From Rhodospirillaceae bacterium UBA6608 (GTDB lineage: Bacteria > Pseudomonadota > Alphaproteobacteria > Rhodospirillales_A > Casp-alpha2), in the NCBI GenBank assembly GCA_002433335.1, contig DJHY01000068.1, positions 1 to 22,654 on the forward strand: a stretch of 22,654 bases of DNA. Reading direction: 5' to 3'. This document shows positions 14,124 to 21,070 of this stretch, in pieces (positions within the stretch are counted from its first letter, which is position 1; every line of letters starts with the position of its first letter). The notes beneath the pieces are model-generated. The model did not search any database and was not told the origin of the DNA. It saw only the letters and a list, made by a program, of their open reading frames with translations. A program made the position numbers and the translations under genes.

Positions 14124-15731
14124 GTGGAGAACGCAGGACACTTCATCTCTAACTTCGGTTTGGACAAACACGGACTTTCAGGGGTCCGCCGGGCCTATTG
14201 GAACCTGGAAGCTCACGACCTGTTCGAGGAAGCCATCCGTCGCGGCGAAGGCCGTCTTTCCGCCGGCGGCGCCATCGTCACCGAAACGGGCCAGCACACG
14301 GGCCGTTCGCCCAATGACCGTTTCATCGTCGAAGAAGACGCGACCAAGGGCGAAATCTGGTGGGGCAACGTCAACCGCCCGATCTCGGAAGCGCATTTCG
14401 ACGGCTTGCTCGCCAAGATGCTGAAGCATTACGAAGGCAAGGACGCGTTCGTCCAGGATTGCTACGCCGGCGCCCATCAGAACCATCGCTTGAAAGTTCG
14501 CGTGGTGACCGAGGAAGCTTGGCACAACCTGTTTGCGCGCAACATGTTCATTCAGCCGCCGGCCCGTGACTTGGAAGGCTTCGAGCCCGAATTCACGGTC
14601 ATCCAGGCGCCTAGCTTGACCGCCGATCCGGCGGCCGACGGCACGACGTCGGGCACATTCATCGTCGTTCACCTGTCCCGGCGCATGATCATCGTCGGCG
14701 GCTCGGCCTATGCCGGTGAAATCAAGAAGTCGATCTTCTCGATCATGAACTACATGCTGCCGCCGCAGGACGTGCTGCCGATGCATTGCTCGGCCAACAT
14801 GGGCGACGACGGTTCGACCGCGATCTTCTTCGGCCTGTCCGGGACCGGCAAGACGACGCTGTCCGCCGACAGCACGCGGACCCTGATCGGCGATGACGAA
14901 CACGGCTGGGGCATGGACGGCATCTTCAACTTCGAAGGCGGCTGCTACGCCAAGACGATCAATCTGACCCACGAGGCCGAGCCGGAAATCTTTGATCTGT
15001 GCCATACCTTCGGCTCGATCATCGAGAACGTGGTGATGGATCCGCAGGATGGGTCGCTTGATTTCTTCGATGCCTCGCTGACCGAAAACGGCCGCGTGTC
15101 CTACGACATTTCCAAGGTCTCCAACGCGTCCTCGACCGGATGCGGCGGCCAGCCCAAGGACATCGTCATGCTGACCTGCGATGCCTTCGGCGTTCTGCCG
15201 CCGATCAGCCAGCTGACCCCGGATCAGGCGATGTATCACTTCCTGTCCGGTTACACCGCCAAGGTCGCGGGCACCGAGCGTGGCCTGAAAGAGCCGCAGG
15301 CGACGTTTTCGACCTGCTTCGGCGCGCCGTTCATGCCGCGCCACCCCACGGTTTACGCCAAGCTGCTGGGCGAGAAGATGGCCAAGCACAATGCCAAATG
15401 CTGGCTGGTCAACACCGGCTGGTCCGGCGGCGGCTACGGCGAGGGCGAGCGTATGAAGATCGCCTATACCCGGGCCATGCTGCATGCGGCGCTGGACGGC
15501 AAGCTCGACGCCGCCGGCTTCACCGCCGACCCCAACTTTGGGGTGCTGGTGCCGAACGCCTGCCCGGACGTCCCGACGGAAGTTCTCAATCCGCGTAACA
15601 CCTGGGCCGACGGCGCCGCCTACGATGCCCAGGCCCGGCACTTGGTGCAGTTGTTCGAAGACAACTTCCGCCAGTTCGAAGGCCATGTCGGCGACAGCGT
15701 GAAAGCCGCTGCCATTCGCGCCGCCGCCTGA
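14124..15731 (+). CDS. pckA: Phosphoenolpyruvate carboxykinase (ATP)
   Basis: The gluconeogenic enzyme that converts oxaloacetate and ATP to PEP, CO2 and ADP in the cytosol. The protein is 535 residues, the normal length. Motifs are the oxaloacetate-binding TGRSPNDRF (59-67), metal-site region YAGEIKKSIFSIMNY (196-210), P-loop GLSGTGKT (237-244), and kinase-2 IGDDEHGW (255-262). I chose the GTG at 14124 because AAAGGAG (14111-14117) stands 6 nt before it; an ATG-like start further upstream at 14085 has no such site. In many Alphaproteobacteria pckA lies next to chvI. Here it is separated from it by the riboswitch-cbtBA-HugZ block. A strong terminator follows. Confidence 0.97.
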   Translation: MENAGHFISNFGLDKHGLSGVRRAYWNLEAHDLFEEAIRRGEGRLSAGGAIVTETGQHTGRSPNDRFIVEEDATKGEIWWGNVNRPISEAHFDGLLAKMLKHYEGKDAFVQDCYAGAHQNHRLKVRVVTEEAWHNLFARNMFIQPPARDLEGFEPEFTVIQAPSLTADPAADGTTSGTFIVVHLSRRMIIVGGSAYAGEIKKSIFSIMNYMLPPQDVLPMHCSANMGDDGSTAIFFGLSGTGKTTLSADSTRTLIGDDEHGWGMDGIFNFEGGCYAKTINLTHEAEPEIFDLCHTFGSIIENVVMDPQDGSLDFFDASLTENGRVSYDISKVSNASSTGCGGQPKDIVMLTCDAFGVLPPISQLTPDQAMYHFLSGYTAKVAGTERGLKEPQATFSTCFGAPFMPRHPTVYAKLLGEKMAKHNAKCWLVNTGWSGGGYGEGERMKIAYTRAMLHAALDGKLDAAGFTADPNFGVLVPNACPDVPTEVLNPRNTWADGAAYDAQARHLVQLFEDNFRQFEGHVGDSVKAAAIRAAA

Positions 15732-15759
15732 TCGTTTCTTCGGTCATTAAGTTCGAGAG

Positions 15760-15792
15760 ACCGGCGCTCCTTCGGGGCGCCGGTTTTTCTTT
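15760..15792 (+). terminator. Intrinsic terminator of pckA
   Basis: An 11-bp stem (accggcgctcc with ggggcgccggt, one G-T pair) is closed by a TTCG tetraloop at 15771-15774. It is followed directly by TTTTTCTTT. It lies about 30 nt after the pckA stop and is a textbook Rho-independent terminator on the + strand. Confidence 0.92.
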
Positions 15793-15854
15793 GGTCAGAT
15801 GAGGGAGCATCGGGCAAAATAGTCGTGAAAACAGACTAATAACGGGAGACTACG

Positions 15855-16388
15855 GTGAGAATCTTCCTCGTAATTCTGATGCTCGGCCTGATCGCGCCGA
15901 TGACGGGGGCCCAGGCCAAACCTCCGATTCAGGAGACGGCCCAGCCCTCGGTTACGGATATCGTCTTTTCCGAAATCGAAAAGCGCGTGCTGCGTGAAGT
16001 TCTGGGCGACGGTCGCTATGAAGCGACCCGTGACGGCGGCTATCACAAGACCGCCAAGGATCATCGCTACGATGATTTGGAGCGGGGCCGCGACGGCAAG
16101 ATCTACGGCGACAAAAAGGACAAGGCCGGAAATGGCCGGGGCAAAGGCCTGCCGCCGGGTCTGGCGAAGAAAGGCAAATTGCCCCCGGGTCTGCAAAAGC
16201 AGCTGGAGCGCAAGGGACATCTGCCGCCGGGTCTGGCCAAGAACCCGCTGCCTTATGAAGCCGTGACGCATCTGCCGCCGCCGCCGGCGGGTACCGAACG
16301 GGCCATCGTCGATACCTCGGTCGTGCTGTTGGAAAAGGGCACGGGCCTGATCCTCGACGTTCTGAAGGACGTCCTGACCCGCCAATAA
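15855..16388 (+). CDS. Secreted basic protein with LPPGL repeats (RcnB/CigR-like)
   Basis: A 177-residue exported protein. A signal peptide (MRIFLVILMLGLIAPMTGAQA) is probably cut after residue 21. The middle (55-95) is highly charged and rich in Asp, Lys, Arg and Tyr. Three LPPGL units at 99, 109 and 123 are spaced by Lys/Arg-rich linkers. The tail (VDTSVVLLEKGTGLILDVLKDVL) resembles the C-terminal strand pair of RcnB- and CigR-like periplasmic proteins. Relatives include a nickel/cobalt homeostasis protein and the Salmonella CigR, so the name does not fix the function. It starts at GTG 15855, preceded by GGGAG. It is isolated by the pckA terminator and a weaker one after it. Confidence 0.8.
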   Translation: MRIFLVILMLGLIAPMTGAQAKPPIQETAQPSVTDIVFSEIEKRVLREVLGDGRYEATRDGGYHKTAKDHRYDDLERGRDGKIYGDKKDKAGNGRGKGLPPGLAKKGKLPPGLQKQLERKGHLPPGLAKNPLPYEAVTHLPPPPAGTERAIVDTSVVLLEKGTGLILDVLKDVLTRQ

Positions 16389-16417
16389 CGCCGCCGTCCT
16401 CCGACGGTCGTTCCGCC

Positions 16418-16454
16418 GCGCCGCCGTTTCATGCGGCGCGGTTCAATCTTCCCT
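16418..16454 (+). terminator. Possible terminator after the LPPGL-repeat gene
   Basis: CGCGCCGC (16418-16425) pairs with GCGGCGCG (16434-16441) around an 8-nt loop, and TTCAATCTTCCCTT follows. The tail is T-rich but interrupted, so the efficiency is uncertain. It would insulate the next, Fur-box-controlled gene. Confidence 0.45.
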
Positions 16455-16490
16455 TGACATGTTATTGCGAATGATTTGCAATTGCATAAT
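16454..16490 (+). promoter_or_regulatory. Promoter with Fur-box-like inverted repeat
   Basis: A perfect -35 box TTGACA (16454-16459) is followed, after 17 bp, by TGCAAT (16477-16482, 4 of 6). A CATAAT at 16485-16490 is an alternative -10. Across this region lies TTGCGAATGATTTGCAA (16465-16481), an inverted repeat around G16473 with one mismatch. It has the look of bacterial Fur sites of the TGCnAATnATTnGCA kind. A second palindrome, TGCAATTGCA (16477-16486), overlaps it. Binding here would block RNA polymerase, so iron-repressed expression of the next gene is the likely reading. Other regulators of the same fold family (for example Mur or Irr) are possible. Confidence 0.6.
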
Positions 16491-16526
16491 AAGAGAAGAG
16501 CCAAACGACCGAACGGAAAGAACAAC

Positions 16527-17249
16527 ATGGGACATATGGGACATCGCGGCGGCCATGGTGGCGGCCACGGCGGCGGAAAACGCGGACCGGGCGACACGGC
16601 GAATAGAAATGAAGGCGGGCTGTACAGCGACATGTCCGGCATCTTCAAGCAGACCCGCGCCACTGCTTGCCCCGATATCACCCGCGCCGCCGACGGCGGC
16701 TTGCAACAGGCCGCGGCCTGCGGTGCGTCCGATCAGGCGGCGGAACGTCCACGCCGGTTGGATTTTTCCGATATGGATTTGCCGGAATGCCTGCTGATCA
16801 AGCCGATCCGCCTATGGCTGCACGGGCCTGAAAACTGGAATCTGGTGGGCATGCAGTACCGCGCCCATTTCGGGCCGAAACGGTCGGTCGAGGCGCTGAT
16901 GGCGCTGCGCGGGGTGATCGAGACCCTCAACGACGGCGGCCGTCGAATGATGCATTTCCACAAGGCCTGGCGGCGCATCACGACCGGGGACGAACGGGCC
17001 CTGGTCGCCCTTGCCGCAGCTGTGCAGGCGGGCGATACGGACCGTGCTGCGGCGATGGTCGTGCGTCTGGTCGGGGCATCATGGCAGGCGCAATTGCTGA
17101 TCGACATGGCATCGTTGACGGCGGTCTTCACCGACAAGGGACATCGCTTCGTGCATTTGCCGCCGCGCGGCCGTGGCCGCGACGCGAACGGGATCAGGAT
17201 GCTCGCGAGCGAACCGCCGCGACGGACAGCGCCAGCCAGCCGGCCATAA
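16527..17249 (+). CDS. Unrecognised protein with Gly/His/Met-rich N-terminus behind a Fur-like box
   Basis: A 240-residue protein that I do not recognise. The N-terminus MGHMGHRGGHGGGHGGGKRG holds four His and two Met among glycines, a likely metal-binding tail. Cys48 and Cys65 lie in the linker. The body from about 79 to 215 reads as a folded, mainly helical domain: DLPECLLIKPIRLWLHGPEN, then ALMALRGVIETLNDGGRRMMHFHKAW with further His and Met, then helices to FTDKGHRFVHLPPRG. No signal peptide or membrane segment is visible. I chose the ATG at 16527, which has GGAAAGAA before it. The last 56 bp overlap the convergent DUF423 gene. The promoter suggests iron-dependent control, which fits a metal-related role but does not prove one. 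Confidence 0.68.
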   Translation: MGHMGHRGGHGGGHGGGKRGPGDTANRNEGGLYSDMSGIFKQTRATACPDITRAADGGLQQAAACGASDQAAERPRRLDFSDMDLPECLLIKPIRLWLHGPENWNLVGMQYRAHFGPKRSVEALMALRGVIETLNDGGRRMMHFHKAWRRITTGDERALVALAAAVQAGDTDRAAAMVVRLVGASWQAQLLIDMASLTAVFTDKGHRFVHLPPRGRGRDANGIRMLASEPPRRTAPASRP

Positions 17250-17580
17250 GCGCGAACCCGCCCCAGGGGGCCAGGAAGGTCAGCCCCCAAAAGCCTAAGG
17301 CCGTGGCGGCATAGAGCGATCCGGAAAACAGCAGCGTGCCGATGGTGAACAAGGCCGCCGCCCCGGCGGCCCACGGCCCGGCCCTGGTCCCCGACCGATC
17401 CTGGACCAGGGCCGCGCCGACCATCGCCAGGGTATGCCACATGTGATAGCGATTGGCCGTGTCGAACTGTCCCTTCAGGATATCGTCGCCCTGCAACCCG
17501 TGCGCGCCGTAGGCACCCAGGGCCACGGCCAGCGCGCCCAATATCCCCGCCAATACGATCCATCCGCGGCCTTTGGTCAT
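17194..17580 (-). CDS. DUF423 small membrane protein (YgdD family)
   Basis: A 128-residue inner-membrane protein of unknown function. Four hydrophobic segments lie at about 6-24, 42-60, 70-90 and 98-120. The family patterns LGAYGAHGL (about 17-25) and the RYHMWHTLA region (about 43-51) are present, with AAGAAALFTIGTLLFSGSLY after them. The ATG (17580-17578) overlaps the stop of the amidotransferase gene as ATGA, so the two are translationally coupled. The 3' end overlaps the convergent Gly/His-rich gene by 56 bp. Confidence 0.9.
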   Translation of the reverse strand: MTKGRGWIVLAGILGALAVALGAYGAHGLQGDDILKGQFDTANRYHMWHTLAMVGAALVQDRSGTRAGPWAAGAAALFTIGTLLFSGSLYAATALGFWGLTFLAPWGGFALMAGWLALSVAAVRSRAS

Positions 17581-18320
17581 GCCTGTTCTCCGGGTTTGAG
17601 GTGTTTGGTTTCGGCGGCGGCCTCGACCAGCGCGGAAAACAGCGCCAGGTTGGGATCGCCTTGTTCCAGAAAGAATTCCGGGTGCCATTGCACGCCTAGA
17701 CAGAACCGCCGGTCGGGACGCTCGGCCCCTTCGATCACGCCGTCGGGGGCGACCGCGTTGACGACCAGGGTCGGCGGCAGGGTACGGGGCGCTTCGTTAT
17801 GGGCGGTGTTGACCCGGATTTCGTCGCGCCCGACGATCCGGTGCAGCAACGTACCGGGCTTCACGGCCACGGCATGGGCCGTTTCCTCGGCGGGCTTTTC
17901 ATTCAGGTGGTCGATGGCCCCGCCAACCTCGGATTTCAGATCCTTGATCAGACGCGCGCCCTCGACCGTGGCGATAACCTGCAAGCCGGCGCAAATCCCC
18001 AACAGGGGAATATCCTTATCGATCGCGGCGCGGACCAGGGGAACCTCGGCGACATGGCGGGGATGGGGCTGTTCCGCAACCAGGCTTTCGCCGCCGTAGT
18101 AGGCCTCAGGGAAGGGATAGAAACCGCCCGGCACGATCACGCCGCCGACGGCTTGCAGGTAGGCGTCCCGCGCTTCGGCGATATAGGGCAGGCCGACGGG
18201 CAGGCCGCCTGCCTTCCATACGGCGTCGAAATAGGCTTGGCGCAAGGCGTAATGCGGGCGCTTCGAAAAGCTGCCTTGTTCCTGATAGTCCAAAAGGACG
18301 CCGATGATGGGGCGGGGCAT
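17577..18320 (-). CDS. Class-I glutamine amidotransferase-like gamma-glutamyl hydrolase (peptidase C26, PuuD-like)
   Basis: A 247-residue cytosolic enzyme. The nucleophile Cys110 sits in LLGICAGLQ, and the triad is completed by His213 and Glu215 in VQWHPEFF. Oxyanion-type VIVPGGFYPFPEAYY (61-75) is typical of gamma-glutamyl-GABA hydrolases rather than biosynthetic amidotransferase domains, which have a partner synthase. It probably cleaves gamma-glutamyl amides such as gamma-glutamyl-GABA from polyamine breakdown, but no other putrescine-pathway genes are visible, so the substrate is inferred only from the family. It is first of a two-gene unit with the DUF423 gene. Confidence 0.87.
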   Translation of the reverse strand: MPRPIIGVLLDYQEQGSFSKRPHYALRQAYFDAVWKAGGLPVGLPYIAEARDAYLQAVGGVIVPGGFYPFPEAYYGGESLVAEQPHPRHVAEVPLVRAAIDKDIPLLGICAGLQVIATVEGARLIKDLKSEVGGAIDHLNEKPAEETAHAVAVKPGTLLHRIVGRDEIRVNTAHNEAPRTLPPTLVVNAVAPDGVIEGAERPDRRFCLGVQWHPEFFLEQGDPNLALFSALVEAAAETKHLKPGEQA

Positions 18321-18420
18321 CTGAATCTCCCTGGTCGGGAAAAGGGGTTGTGCGCGGGCAGTTGTTGATATCCGGCGGGCGGAGGCCTACGCTCAAGCGG
18401 TTATACCCCAGAGGAGTTCA

Positions 18421-18957
18421 ATGGTCGATTACGAGGCGCATACGGAATTGCGGTCTGTCGACCGTCAGGCGATGCATCCATCGTTATTGGCGTTGTATGA
18501 CTACTGGGCGGGGCTCGCTTCGGGCGGATCCTTGCCGGTATGGGGTGGCGCCGCCGGATCCGGGTTTCGATTGGTCGATATTCCGCCCGCGGTCCTGCCG
18601 ATCATGACGATTGTCGAAGTTGGCCCTGAAGATGGCGACTTCGTCTATCGCTATTGGGGAACGGATCGCAACGTGTTCCAGGGCACCCGGCCGGATCCGA
18701 CCGGCAGGCCGGTCCTGACCGGGGTGATCCAGGCCAACGCGGCAAACGTTTTGCAGCAATACAAAGACGTATATGCCGATGGGAAGCCGCATCTGTTCAG
18801 CAACTCGTATCAATTGCCGAGCGGGATATCCGCCGAATGCCAAACGCTGCGCCTACCCTTGTCCAAAGGCGGTCCGGGCGTGGGCATGATCGCGGCAGCG
18901 TCGATTTTTCTGGACCATGCCGAAGAGTTCAAAAAGCTGCGCCAAGGTATGGTTTGA
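18421..18957 (+). CDS. PAS_5-type sensor-domain protein, copy 1
   Basis: A 178-residue protein that is almost entirely one domain of the alphaproteobacterial PAS_5 type. The family features are MHPSLLALYDYWAGLASGGSLPVW (about 19-42), the strand ILPIMTIVEVGPEDGDFVYRYWGTDRN (about 60-86), and NSYQLPSG followed by CQTLRLPLS. No kinase, cyclase or DNA-binding domain is attached, and there is no signal peptide. AGAGGAG precedes the ATG by 4 nt. The ligand or partner is unknown. The next gene is a diverged copy. Confidence 0.8.
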   Translation: MVDYEAHTELRSVDRQAMHPSLLALYDYWAGLASGGSLPVWGGAAGSGFRLVDIPPAVLPIMTIVEVGPEDGDFVYRYWGTDRNVFQGTRPDPTGRPVLTGVIQANAANVLQQYKDVYADGKPHLFSNSYQLPSGISAECQTLRLPLSKGGPGVGMIAAASIFLDHAEEFKKLRQGMV

Positions 18958-19048
18958 GCTTTGGCTCAACGAAATTTGAATTCCGACAGGCAAAACTTGC
19001 ATACCAAAACGCTCATGATCCCTCTACCATGGTCGTCGGAGGAGTGAG

Positions 19049-19624
19049 ATGACGCGTGGTAAGCCGGGGGCTAAGCCGATGGTTTCAGCCATGGGGTATC
19101 TGGAGTTCGAGGTTCTGCCGCTCGACGTCGATTTGATGGCGCCGGGCCAGCCGGAGATTCTCGACTACTGGAATAGCCTGCGTGGCGATGCTTTCGCTCC
19201 CCGTTGGCAGGACTTCAAACTTCATCGCCTGCCGCCCGACATGTTGCCGATGGTCGTTGTCGTCGACGTACTCGAGGACGGTGCGGGCTTTGTCTATCGG
19301 TTCTGGGGAACCGAGCGGGCGATGCTGTACGGATTGGAAGGGACGGCCAAGGAAGTGCGCGAGGTTTTGCCCGATTATGCCGGATCGATCGTCGTCGATC
19401 AGTACCGTCTGACCATGGAGGCGCGGGCGCCGTTGTTGTTCCGCAATACCTATCCGCTGAAACCTGCGGAGAAGTCGATCTCGATCACGTTGCGTCTGCC
19501 GTTGTCGTCGGATGGGCAGAAGATCGACAAGCTGGTCGCGTCGTCGGTGGTGTTGGAAAACCCCGAGACGCTGGCCAACTTCATCAATCCGAAAAAGAAC
19601 GCGCCGCCCGCCGTCGACGATTAA
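19049..19624 (+). CDS. PAS_5-type sensor-domain protein, copy 2
   Basis: A 191-residue paralogue of the preceding gene. Shared landmarks in the same order are [17 protein letters not shown] (compare LYDYWAGLASG), [26 protein letters not shown] (compare the YRYWGTDRN strand), LLFRNTYPL (compare LFSNSYQLP) and ITLRLPLSS. The N-terminus is about 15 residues longer and the C-terminus carries a Lys/Pro tail. GGAGGAG precedes the ATG. Its TAA stop overlaps the stop of gltD on the other strand at 19621-19624. Confidence 0.8.
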   Translation: MTRGKPGAKPMVSAMGYLEFEVLPLDVDLMAPGQPEILDYWNSLRGDAFAPRWQDFKLHRLPPDMLPMVVVVDVLEDGAGFVYRFWGTERAMLYGLEGTAKEVREVLPDYAGSIVVDQYRLTMEARAPLLFRNTYPLKPAEKSISITLRLPLSSDGQKIDKLVASSVVLENPETLANFINPKKNAPPAVDD

Positions 19625-21066
19625 CGCGGCAGGTCGGTCGTCCCCATCAGGAATTCGTCGATCGAGCGGGCGCACTGACGGCCTTCGCGGATCGCCCAGA
19701 CCACCAGGGACTGGCCGCGACGCATGTCGCCCGCGGCGAAGACCTTGGGCTGCGACGTCGCATACTTGTCCGTATCCGCCTGCACGTTGCCGCGCGGATC
19801 CAGGTCCAGGCCCAGGGATTCGAGCATGCCGTTGTGGACGGGATGGACGAAGCCCATCGCCAGCAGAACCAGGTCGGCCTTCAGCGTGAACTCGCTGCCG
19901 GCCACTTCGACCATTTCCATGCCGCCGCTCTCGCTCGGCTTCCATTCCAGGCGGATGCCATTCAACTCGGCGACACGGCCGTCGGGGCCGGCGGTGAACG
20001 ACTTGGTGGCGACGGCGAAGTCGCGCACGCAGCCTTCCTGGTGCGAGGACGAGGTCCGCAGTTTCAGCGGCCAGTTCGGCCAGCTCAGGGCCTTGTTTTC
20101 TTTTTCCGGCGGCTGAGGCATCAGTTCCAGCTGCGTGACCGAAGCCGCACCATGACGGTTCGAGGTGCCGACGCAGTCAGACCCGGTGTCGCCACCGCCG
20201 ATGACCACGACGTGCTTGCCGGTGGCCATGATTTCAGAGGCCTGCGGCGTGTTCGAGCCGGCGACGCGGCGGTTCTGCTGGGTCAGGAATTCCATGGCGT
20301 AGTGCACGCCCGGCAGTTCCCGGCCCGGGACCGGCAGGTCACGCGGATGTTCCGATCCGCCGCACAGCGCGACCGCGTCGAAATCCTTGACCAGATCGGC
20401 CGCATCGACGTTCACGCCGACGTGGCTGTTGGGGCGGAATTCCACGCCTTCGGCCTGCATCTGCGCGATGCGGCGGTCGATCAGGTGTTTTTCCATCTTG
20501 AAGTCGGGGATGCCGAAGCGCAGCAGGCCGCCGATGCGTTCGTTCTTTTCGAACACGACGACCCGGTGACCGGCGCGCGCCAATTGCTGCGCACAGGCCA
20601 GCCCGGCGGGGCCGGAGCCGACGACGGCGACGCGCTTGTCGGTGTGATGCGCGGCGATCTGCGGCTTGATCCAGCCTTTGGCCCAACCCTTGTCGACCAG
20701 CGAACATTCAATGGTCTTGATGGTGACCGGCGTGTCCTGAAGGTTCAGGGTGCACGAAGCTTCGCACGGCGCCGGACAAACCCGTCCGGTGAATTCCGGG
20801 AAGTTGTTGGTCGAATGCAGCAGGTCCAGCCCTTCGCGCCATTTGTTGCGATAGGCGTAGTCATTCCATTCCGGGATGATGTTGTTCACCGGGCAGCCCT
20901 GATGGCAGTACGGAATCCCGCAATCCATGCAGCGCGCACCCTGTTCCGACACTTCCGAATCGGACAGCGGCTCGATGAACTCTTGCCAATGCTTCAGGCG
21001 CTCTTCAACCGGACGATAAGAACGGTCGTGACGCTCGATCTCCAAAAATCCTGTGGGTTTGCCCAT
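19621..21066 (-). CDS. gltD: Glutamate synthase (NADPH) small subunit
   Basis: The 481-residue flavoprotein subunit passes electrons from NADPH through FAD and iron-sulfur clusters to the large subunit for glutamate synthesis. The N-terminal cysteines Cys46, 49, 54, 58 ([13 protein letters not shown]) and Cys97, 101, 105 (CPAPCEASC) bind the [4Fe-4S] clusters. The FAD site [14 protein letters not shown] lies at about 146-159, and the NADPH site [14 protein letters not shown] is in the second half. [16 protein letters not shown] near the end is the FAD-closing motif. I chose the ATG at 21066 ([15 protein letters not shown]), 4 nt after the gltB stop; longer frames run into gltB. The genes form the gltB-gltD operon. 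Confidence 0.96.
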   Translation of the reverse strand: MGKPTGFLEIERHDRSYRPVEERLKHWQEFIEPLSDSEVSEQGARCMDCGIPYCHQGCPVNNIIPEWNDYAYRNKWREGLDLLHSTNNFPEFTGRVCPAPCEASCTLNLQDTPVTIKTIECSLVDKGWAKGWIKPQIAAHHTDKRVAVVGSGPAGLACAQQLARAGHRVVVFEKNERIGGLLRFGIPDFKMEKHLIDRRIAQMQAEGVEFRPNSHVGVNVDAADLVKDFDAVALCGGSEHPRDLPVPGRELPGVHYAMEFLTQQNRRVAGSNTPQASEIMATGKHVVVIGGGDTGSDCVGTSNRHGAASVTQLELMPQPPEKENKALSWPNWPLKLRTSSSHQEGCVRDFAVATKSFTAGPDGRVAELNGIRLEWKPSESGGMEMVEVAGSEFTLKADLVLLAMGFVHPVHNGMLESLGLDLDPRGNVQADTDKYATSQPKVFAAGDMRRGQSLVVWAIREGRQCARSIDEFLMGTTDLPR

Positions 21067-21070
21067 TTTT

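Noticed and set aside
14178..15686. 502-codon open frame on the minus strand opposite pckA
   Set aside because: The forward frame is unmistakable pckA. The reverse frame is a GC-driven shadow with no recognisable domain.
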